Below, piece after piece: positions 1 to 5,568 of a stretch of 5,568 bases of DNA (position 1 is its first letter; the number at the start of each line of letters is the position of its first letter). A program made the translations under genes and the position numbers. The stretch is from positions 1 to 5,568 of the forward strand of contig USBU01000092.1 of NCBI GenBank assembly GCA_900553005.1. The letters are read 5' to 3'. The notes under the pieces are model-generated. The model was not told where the DNA came from and did not search any database. It saw nothing but the letters and a program-made list of their open reading frames with translations. The DNA comes from an uncultured Eubacteriales bacterium (GTDB taxonomy: Bacteria; Bacillota; Clostridia; Christensenellales; Pumilibacteraceae).

Positions 1-47
1 GAGATGTAGCTCCGTCTCGTGGGCTCGGAGATGTGTATAAGAGACAG
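1..47 (+). other. Nextera library adapter (i7 side), not genomic
   Basis: This is synthetic sequence. Positions 1-5 (GAGAT) match the end of the Illumina P7 flow-cell oligo. Positions 6-13 (GTAGCTCC) sit where the i7 index belongs and are the reverse complement of GGAGCTAC, which I recall as Nextera XT index N718. Positions 14-28 (GTCTCGTGGGCTCGG) are the Nextera read-2 primer tail. Positions 29-47 are the 19-base Tn5 mosaic end, which finishes GAGACAG. Genomic sequence starts at 48. Despite the mosaic end, this is library residue and not a natural Tn5 or IS50 end, because the primer tail and index are directly attached. Confidence 0.98.
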
Positions 48-2326
48 TTATTGGAGCATTTTATAAAATCTCCGCTTTTTAAATGCTTTTCCACCGTATA
101 TGCGCCGCATACGGGACACTTTTCTTCCGCAACCGGATCGAAGGATGTAAAAGAACATTCCGGATAACCCGTACACCCGTAAAAAGTTGCTTTTTTCGTT
201 ACAATTTTTTTCAGAGGCTTTCCGCATTGCGGACACTTTCCGAAATCTCCCGTTTCGGAAGCCGGCGCGGCATTATTAAGACTTTTGATATTCTTACATT
301 CCGGATAACCGGTGCAAGCGAGAAAATTTCCGTATCGTCCGCTTCTTACAGCCATAGGACGACCGCATTTATCGCAGATCTCGGTTGTTTCGGGCGTGTC
401 GCTGCCGTTGACGCCGTCCACGATGCTTTTTAAAGAAATCGTGTCGCTTACCGCTGCCTGTCCGTCCGTCCTGCCGCTGTCAATCTCTTCCAGCGGCTTA
501 GTATTTTTACATTTGGGAAAATTAGGACATGCAAGGAATTTTCCGTAACGCCCGGTCTTTATGACCATATTTGCTCCGCATTTATCGCATTTTACATCGG
601 AGACCTCATCCGCCGCCTTAAGAGAAAATGTATCTCCGACAGCAGCGGCTATTTTATCCTCAAAGCCGTCGTAAAAATCTCCTACTACGTTTTGCCAAAC
701 TTTTCCGCCATATTCGATATCGTCCAGTTTTTCCTCCATATTGGCGGTGAACTTTACGTCCATTATTTCCGGAAAATATTTTATGAGCATATCGGTAACG
801 TCTTCTCCGAGCTTGGTCGCCACTAAAGATTTACCGTCTTTTTCTATATATTTGCGAGTGCCGAGAAGCGTTACGGTAGGCACGTAGGTTGCCGGCCGGC
901 CGATTCCTTTTTCTTCCATCAGCTTGACAAGGCTTGCCTCCGTATAGCGTGCCGGGGGCTTGGTAAATTTCTGCTCAAACTTATGCTCTACAAGCTTAAG
1001 CGTTTCTCCTTCAGTAATTTCTGGAAGCTTTGCGTTCTGATCGTCGTCCTCCTTGGACTCGTCGACATAGCTGCTGTAAACCGCCGTATATCCCTTAAAC
1101 AGCGGCGTCTTTCCGTTGACCTTAAACCCGTAATCCCCTGCCTCTACTTCCACGGAAACGGAATTATACTTAGCCTCGCTCATCTGGCTGGCCATAAATC
1201 TGTCGTAAATAAGCTTATATAATCTGTAATGGTATTTATTGAGCGAATCCTTAAGGCTTTCCGGCGTGCGGCTTAAGGTAATCGGACGAATAGCCTCGTG
1301 CGCGTCCTGCGCCGATTTTTTCGAAGCGTATATATTAGGCTTTTCCGGTATATATTCCTTACCGAATTTTTGTGAAATAAATTCCCTTGCCGCGTTTATA
1401 GCATCCGGCGAAACGCGTGTCGAATCGGTCCTTATATAAGTGATAAGCGCTATTTTGCCCTCGTCCTTTATTTCTACGCCCTCGTAAAGAGCCTGCGCCG
1501 CGCTTGAAGTCTGCTGCAAAGTCATCCCAAGCTTATTAAGCGCATCCTGCTGCATTGAGCTTGTAATGAACGGAGCGGGCGCATGAGATTTTGTTACGGA
1601 TTTCTTTACCTTTGTTACAACGTAATCTTTGCCCGATAACTCCGAAACTACGGCGTCTACCTCTTCCTTTGATTTCAGAGTCAGTTTTTTCTTGTTTTTA
1701 TTGACTAGCGTAAGCTTGATTTTAATATTATCGCCGTTTTTGACTACGGAATAAAAAGGCCAGTATTCCTCCGGCTTGAAATTGCGTATTTCACGTTCTC
1801 TTTCGACAATAAGCCGTAAGGTGACCGACTGAACGCGGCCGGCCGAAAGATTGTTCTGTATTTTTTTGCATAATACGGGAGAAAGCTTATATCCGACAAG
1901 CCGATCCAAAACGCGCCTTGCCTGTTGAGCGTCAACGAGATTCAGGTTGATTTCGCGCGGATGGTCCAAGCCGTTCTGCACGGCCTTCTGAGAAATTTCG
2001 TTAAAAACCACACGAACGGGCTCGTCTTTTTTAAGTCCGAGCACGTTGGCTATATGCCAGGAAATCGCTTCTCCCTCGCGGTCCGGGTCAGTCGCAAGAA
2101 ATATCTGATCCGACTTAGCGGCAAGCTTTTTAAGTTCATCGACCGTAGCCGTCTTATCGGGCAGAATTTCATATCTGGGCTCAAAATTCTTTTTAACGTT
2201 CACCGCCAGCGATTTTGCGGGCAAATCACGGATATGCCCTTTTGTGGCAAAAACCTTATAACCTTTACCTAAATATTTTTCTACTGTTTTAACCTTTCCT
2301 GCGCCTTCGATTACAACAAGTTTCAC
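48..2326 (-). CDS. topA: DNA topoisomerase I (type IA), C-terminus cut by contig end
   Basis: Type IA topoisomerase. It relaxes negatively supercoiled DNA by cutting one strand through a 5'-phosphotyrosine, and acts on the nucleoid. About 759 residues are visible with no frameshift. The Toprim domain (about 1-140) has E7 and K11 in the first motif and DPDREGEA at 80-87, with D80 and D82 as metal ligands. The catalytic tyrosine is Y297 in TYIRTDSTR (296-304), and GRPATY lies at 477-482. Four C-terminal zinc modules follow: C580/C583/C600/C606, C651/C654/C671/C677, C698/C701/C718/C724, and C737/C740/C757 with the last cysteine missing. The start is GTG at 2326-2324: an in-frame TGA lies just upstream, and the nearby ATG at 2331 is in a frame that stops after one more codon. 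GGTGA at 2333-2337 is a plausible weak ribosome site. The gene lies 29 bases after dprA. The reading frame runs without a stop into the adapter, so the real end is missing. Sure of identity. Confidence 0.98.
155..310 (-). repeat. Direct repeat from duplicated zinc-finger codons in topA
   Basis: The 15-base word ACATTCCGGATAACC (plus strand) occurs at 155-169 and again at 296-310. On the coding strand it encodes the end of a zinc module (GYPEC) in fingers 3 and 2. A second pair, CCGCATTTATCGCA, occurs at 363-376 and 576-589 and encodes the CDKCG start of fingers 2 and 1. These look like internal duplication of zinc modules plus identical codon choice, not a mobile or regulatory repeat. They are long enough to confuse short-k assembly slightly. 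Confidence 0.8.
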
Positions 2327-2332
2327 TTCATG

Positions 2333-2337
2333 TCACC
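2333..2337 (-). promoter_or_regulatory. Probable ribosome binding site of topA
   Basis: The coding strand reads GGTGA, then six bases, then the GTG start. The match to the Shine-Dalgarno core is imperfect (GGTGA against GGAGG/GGTGA types), but the spacing is normal. It supports GTG at 2326 as the start. That is also the only option, because an in-frame TGA overlaps this site just upstream and no other start codon lies between the two. Confidence 0.5.
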
Positions 2338-2355
2338 AACTTTACCTGCAAATTT

Positions 2356-3462
2356 TTACGTATTACCGCGATATCGAATTGAAAAAGTATTTGCGCTGTC
2401 TCGCTCTATAAGGTCGTTTAACTCCATTTCCAGCAAAATTTCCGATAATTCAGCCGGAGACAAGCCGCTGCTTTCAATCAATCCGTCAAACGATTTTATT
2501 CCGTCTTCCAAAAGACTATATAACTTTTTTTGTTCTTTGTCAACAATTATTTTCCGTTTTTCTGACTGAACGACTGGTTTTAAAGATAAATATTCCAGGA
2601 CATCCATTCCGTTACGGATAAAAACGGCGCCGTCGTACAACAAATTATTGCACCCCGCCGAACGCGACGATGTAATGTTTCCCGGAAGCGCAAAAACCTC
2701 CCGGTTCTGTTCCGCGGCAAAACGCGCGGTGATCAGCGCGCCGCTTTTTTCACCAGCCTCTATAACTACAACTCCCCGGCTTATTCCGCTTATCAGCCTG
2801 TTTCTTTCGGGGAATGTAAACTTTGCGGCAACTGCGTCGGGCTTATACTCGGATACGACCAAACCGCCGCTTTCTATGATTTTATCGTAAAGCTTTAAAT
2901 TTGAAACAGGCGTGACTCTGTTAAGTCCGCTTCCTAACACGGCTATGGTTTTGCCTCCGGCATCGACCGCAGCAGCATGAGCATAGGAATCTATACCCGC
3001 CGCTAATCCGCTTACGACGGTAACGCCGCCGGCAGCAATCTCGGCAGAAACGGTTTTAGCCATTTCGCGTCCGTATGAAGTGCACGCCCTGGTGCCAACC
3101 ACCGCCACGCAAACGGAACCGAAAACATTTATGTCGCCGCGATAGTAAAGCACGGACGGAGCGTTAACCTCAGGCTGAAGCAAAAGCTTTGGAAACAGCG
3201 GATTCAACGCCGTAATTACTTTAATTCCGTCTTTGCCCAGTCCGTCAAGCCTCATATCCAAATAATCAAGGCTATGAAAACGTGCAAGCGCCGCTGAAGC
3301 CTCGTCGCCCGCAATCCGTCTGACGGCTTCCGTCCGCGATGAAAAATCATCCCACAGAGAGCGCGCCGAACCGAAAAGACGTATAAGCTCCGCTTGTTTT
3401 CTGGCAGATAACGACGGCAAGCTAAGCCAGAAAAGAATTTTACTTTCAGAAACGCTTTTCAT
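2356..3462 (-). CDS. dprA: DNA processing protein DprA (Smf)
   Basis: DprA binds single-stranded DNA in the cytoplasm, shields it from nucleases and loads RecA during natural transformation. It is also present in many bacteria not known to be competent. The protein is 368 residues, the usual length for the family. An N-terminal helical SAM/HhH-like region covers about 1-70. The extended Rossmann-fold core follows at about 75-290, with the GTR motif (123-125), SGLAAGID (151-158), H162, FPERNRLISG (217-226), SGALITA (240-246), LPGN (259-262) and a GCNNLLYDGA stretch (270-279). A charged linker around 296-311 leads to a C-terminal winged-helix-like region (about 312-362), as in many long DprA proteins. 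The ATG overlaps the comM stop by one base (TGATG), and its own ribosome site is weak (AGGGA, 12 bases upstream). This suggests translational coupling to comM. All key motifs are intact. Confidence 0.97.
   Translation of the reverse strand: MKSVSESKILFWLSLPSLSARKQAELIRLFGSARSLWDDFSSRTEAVRRIAGDEASAALARFHSLDYLDMRLDGLGKDGIKVITALNPLFPKLLLQPEVNAPSVLYYRGDINVFGSVCVAVVGTRACTSYGREMAKTVSAEIAAGGVTVVSGLAAGIDSYAHAAAVDAGGKTIAVLGSGLNRVTPVSNLKLYDKIIESGGLVVSEYKPDAVAAKFTFPERNRLISGISRGVVVIEAGEKSGALITARFAAEQNREVFALPGNITSSRSAGCNNLLYDGAVFIRNGMDVLEYLSLKPVVQSEKRKIIVDKEQKKLYSLLEDGIKSFDGLIESSGLSPAELSEILLEMELNDLIERDSANTFSIRYRGNT
2515..2543 (-). promoter_or_regulatory. Candidate sigma-70-type promoter for topA inside dprA
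   Basis: Read on the minus strand, TTGACA (2543-2538, perfect -35) is followed by a 17-base A-rich spacer and TATAGT (2520-2515, five of six bases of the -10 consensus). No extended -10 TG is present. Transcription would begin near 2508, giving a leader of about 180 bases before the topA GTG. It lies in the dprA codons for about residues 307-316, so part of the match may come from coding constraint and AT-rich lysine codons. The near-consensus boxes and exact spacing make it the best promoter candidate in the window. An internal promoter would let topA be expressed independently of comM and dprA. No experimental support can be read from the sequence. Confidence 0.45.
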
Positions 3463-4991
3463 CAGCTTAAAAAGTCCCTGTCCATACTGCGGTAATTAAG
3501 CGCCTCGCTGATATGGCCGGCCGAAATATCCTTTTCGCCCGACAGATCGGCGATCGTGCGCGCAACCTTAAGGATTCGTGTATAAGCGCGCGCAGAAAGC
3601 TTTAGCTTATCGAACGCTTTACGCAACAATTCTTCACTTTTGGCATCAAGCCGGCAATACTCGCGCAGCATCAGAGAATTCATTTTGGAGTTGCTGTAAA
3701 TACCCGTGCCCTCAAATCGGTCAAGCTGAATCCGCCGCGCTTTATTGACTCGTTTTCTTACCTCCTCGGAGCTTTCCGCCAACTCAGTCGCGGACAAATC
3801 GTCGTAAGTGACGTTATCCACCGAAATATGTAAATCTATCCTGTCCATCAAAGGACCGGACAGACGCGAAAGGTACTTTGAAATCTGCACGGGAGTACAG
3901 GAGCATTCATGAGTTGCGGATCCGTAATAACCGCATGGACACGGATTCATACTGGCCACCAGCATGAAATCCGCAGGATATTCGACCGTGCGCGCCGCGC
4001 GGGCAACGGAAATTACTCCGTCCTCAAGCGGCTGCCGCAAAATTTCCAGACAGGAACGCGGATACTCCGGAAGCTCGTCCAAAAACAGTACGCCGTTATG
4101 AGCAAGGCTCATTTCTCCCGGCTTTGCGGAAGCGCCTCCGCCAGTAAGCGCTATTCTGCTGACCGTATGGTGCGGACTGCGGAAAGGGCGCGTAAAAACC
4201 ATGCCGTCAGATTCGCTTAAAACTCCGGCAACGCTATGGATTTTAGTAGTTTCCATAGCTTCCGATACGGTAAAATCCGGCAATATCGACGGAATACATT
4301 TTGCAAGCATTGTCTTGCCCGCACCCGGAGGTCCTATCAAGAGCACGTTGTGTCCGCCAGCAGCTGCAATCTCCAGCGCGCGCTTCGCTACGTACTGTCC
4401 CTTTACATACTTTAAATCTTCCCTGTATTTGCCGCCGTTTTCCAGCATTATTTTACGGGTTTCGACCGCCGGACATTTTACTGCTCCGGAAAGAAACGCT
4501 ATAACCTCGGAAAGCTTTTCAAACGCAAAAACTTCTATTCCCTCTATAAAACTGGCCTCCTCCGCATTGGCAAAAGGCACTACTATTTTCTTAAATCCGC
4601 CGGCGCGCGCTGAAATCAATATCGGCATCAATCCCTTAACGTGCCGGAGTCTGCCGTCCAAAGAAAGCTCTCCGATAAAAATATACTCGGATATTTCCGC
4701 GCACTCGAACTGCTCGGTAGCGAAAAGTATCCCTATCGCTATGCCCAAATCGTAAAGAGAGCCTTCCTTTTTTACCGAAGCCGGCGCAAGATTGACTGTA
4801 ATCTTTTTGGGCGGAAGCTTAAATCCGCTGTTTTTTATCGCGCTGCGCACCCGCTCTTTGGATTCCTTGACGGCGGTATCGGCAAGTCCGACGATTTCCA
4901 TTCCCGGCAGACCGTTGTTGATATCCGTCTCAAGCTGAACCTCGTAGCCGTCAATTCCCTGCAGCCCGAAAGCATTGATTTTGGCAAGCAT
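3462..4991 (-). CDS. comM: ComM/YifB family AAA+ ATPase (Mg-chelatase-like)
   Basis: Complete, 509 residues, the normal family length. ComM of Gram-negative bacteria is a hexameric motor that drives branch migration to extend donor DNA during transformation. The role of the Bacillota homologue (often called YifB) is less clear. The N-terminal ChlI/Lon-protease-like domain covers about 20-140. The Mg-chelatase-type AAA+ core covers about 190-395, with Walker A GPPGAGKT (220-227), Walker B VLFLDE (301-306), sensor ASMNP (346-350), and the family cysteine cluster CPCGYYG...HECSC with C351, C353, C363 and C365. A likely arginine finger is R384 in LMDRID. The C-terminal helical domain (about 405-500) contains LSARAYTRILKVARTIADL. 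The ATG at 4991 has a strong ribosome site, and the stop is 14 bases from the upstream gene. It overlaps dprA by one base, so the two are probably co-translated. The protein family is certain. The name comM assumes the transformation role. Confidence 0.96.
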   Translation of the reverse strand: MLAKINAFGLQGIDGYEVQLETDINNGLPGMEIVGLADTAVKESKERVRSAIKNSGFKLPPKKITVNLAPASVKKEGSLYDLGIAIGILFATEQFECAEISEYIFIGELSLDGRLRHVKGLMPILISARAGGFKKIVVPFANAEEASFIEGIEVFAFEKLSEVIAFLSGAVKCPAVETRKIMLENGGKYREDLKYVKGQYVAKRALEIAAAGGHNVLLIGPPGAGKTMLAKCIPSILPDFTVSEAMETTKIHSVAGVLSESDGMVFTRPFRSPHHTVSRIALTGGGASAKPGEMSLAHNGVLFLDELPEYPRSCLEILRQPLEDGVISVARAARTVEYPADFMLVASMNPCPCGYYGSATHECSCTPVQISKYLSRLSGPLMDRIDLHISVDNVTYDDLSATELAESSEEVRKRVNKARRIQLDRFEGTGIYSNSKMNSLMLREYCRLDAKSEELLRKAFDKLKLSARAYTRILKVARTIADLSGEKDISAGHISEALNYRSMDRDFLS

Positions 4992-4997
4992 CCGCCA

Positions 4998-5004
4998 CTC
5001 CTCC
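4998..5004 (-). promoter_or_regulatory. Strong ribosome binding site of comM
   Basis: GGAGGAG on the coding strand lies six bases before the ATG at 4991, an almost ideal Shine-Dalgarno sequence. It sits between the upstream stop codon (5008-5006) and comM. It fixes the comM start and is much stronger than the sites for dprA and topA, which fits a model where comM is the well-translated cistron and dprA is coupled to it. Confidence 0.85.
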
Positions 5005-5005
5005 G

Positions 5006-5522
5006 TTATTTAAATAATTGTTTTATTCCCTCAAAATAGCCTATATCGCTGCGTCCGCCCAGCAACTTACGGTTATTGCTCATAGTAATATCGAAGGCAA
5101 CAAGCGTAAGATATAAATGAGAGGCGACCGATATTACCGAACAGAAAATAATGGTCACCAAACCGAAACCGCTTGTCAGCGCGGGAGAACCGGTATATGA
5201 CGGAAGCACAAACGATTCCGCGCCGAGCATATTCATAAAACCGCCGTTCACCATAGCGGCAAGCGCGGCAGTAACGCCGGCAAAGGCCGTAAGGCAGAAT
5301 ACCTGAAGTATTCTGCGATCCTTTATATAAACGAAAGAAAGCAGCAGCAAAGCCAATACGGGAATGACGCTCATTGCGTCACTGTCAAGAAAATATGTGG
5401 CCAGCGTATATAAAACGTAGGCGGCCAAAAGCGGAAGAACGGCTCTGTTCTTTTTTGAAAAATAAACAACGCAGATTATAGCGGCTATCAGAATCCCGAA
5501 GCATACGGTAAAAATAACGCTG
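5006..5522 (-). CDS. Unrecognised multi-pass membrane protein, N-terminus missing
   Basis: I do not recognise this gene. The last 171 codons are genuine, beginning with the serine at 5521-5519. Counting from that serine, hydrophobic segments that look like membrane helices lie at about 2-21, 27-45, 48-66, 71-91 and 117-146. Basic loops occur between the first two (SKKNR) and after the third (KDRR). A longer polar loop (about 92-116) precedes the last helix, and the protein ends in a charged tail (NNRKLLGGRSD...KQLFK). An apparent start spelling MCIRDS is translated adapter and must not be used, because the true start lies beyond the contig. The gene lies 14 bases upstream of comM on the same strand, with no terminator visible, so co-transcription is likely. 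Membrane location is inferred from hydrophobicity only. No catalytic or transport motif is evident. Confidence 0.8.
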
Positions 5523-5568
5523 CTGTCTCTTATACACATCTAACGCTGCCGACGACTTAATAGGTGTA
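5523..5568 (-). other. Nextera library adapter (i5 side), not genomic
   Basis: Synthetic sequence again. Positions 5523-5541 are the reverse-complement Tn5 mosaic end. Positions 5542-5555 are the reverse complement of the Nextera read-1 tail, with one mismatch (A instead of G at 5542). Positions 5556-5563 (CTTAATAG) are the i5 index, the reverse complement of CTATTAAG, which I recall as Nextera XT S518. Positions 5564-5568 (GTGTA) begin the P5 flow-cell sequence. Genomic sequence ends at 5522. Confidence 0.98.

Noticed and set aside
48..236. 62-codon minus-strand open frame ending at the adapter junction
   Set aside because: Out of frame with topA over its third and fourth zinc fingers. It is a shadow whose stop codon happens to touch the adapter boundary.
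83..433. 116-codon open frame on the plus strand over the topA zinc fingers
   Set aside because: Antisense to well-conserved zinc modules, and no family features in its product.
1925..2272. 115-codon open frame on the plus strand
   Set aside because: Antisense to the topA Toprim domain, with motif residues clearly on the other strand.
2327..2355. Possible terminator between dprA and topA
   Set aside because: The gap is 29 bases, with no stable hairpin followed by a T run on the coding strand.
894..3524. GGCCGGCCGA copies as a DNA uptake sequence
   Set aside because: Known uptake words are confined to Neisseriaceae and Pasteurellaceae and are counted in hundreds per genome. Three copies in one window cannot support this, so it is kept only as a word-frequency observation.
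4201..4755. 184-codon open frame on the plus strand
   Set aside because: It lies entirely antisense to the motif-rich comM gene, and its translation has no recognisable domain. It is a shadow of comM codon use.
29..5541. Perfect 19-base terminal inverted repeats suggesting a 5.5 kb transposon
   Set aside because: The repeats are hyperactive Tn5 mosaic ends joined to Illumina primer tails and indexes, and there is no transposase gene between them.

Overview
This is a short assembly contig from a bacterial chromosome, probably an uncultured member of the Bacillota (Clostridia-type). That guess rests on gene order (comM/yifB-like, then dprA, then topA), on the protein sequences, and on Shine-Dalgarno-driven start sites. 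The genus cannot be told from the sequence. Both ends are not genomic. Positions 1-47 and 5523-5568 are Illumina Nextera library adapters, including flow-cell fragments and both sample indexes, so the true insert is 48-5522.

All genes lie on the minus strand and are read from right to left. First comes the 3' part of an unrecognised multi-pass membrane protein gene (5006-5522), whose real start lies beyond the contig. It is followed 14 bases later by a complete comM/yifB-type AAA+ ATPase gene (3462-4991). The complete dprA gene (2356-3462) overlaps the comM stop codon by one base (TGATG). Then, after 29 bases, comes topA (48-2326, GTG start), whose last few codons are cut off by the contig edge. 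No terminator is visible between the genes, so they look like one operon. A good sigma-70-type promoter candidate inside the end of dprA (2515-2543) may give topA extra transcription of its own.

Functionally this is a DNA-handling neighbourhood. DprA protects incoming single-stranded DNA and loads RecA on it. ComM is a hexameric branch-migration motor in the bacteria where it has been studied. TopA relaxes negative supercoils. comM, dprA and topA near one another are a common arrangement in Bacillota, and their presence does not by itself prove natural competence. There is no gene-free stretch longer than 300 bases inside the insert. I found no RNA gene, mobile element, CRISPR array or attachment site. 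I do not see an undescribed system here. The points most worth a second look are the adapter ends and the false protein termini they create, a variant Toprim motif and long zinc-finger linker in TopA, the candidate topA promoter, and a 10-base word that recurs three times.
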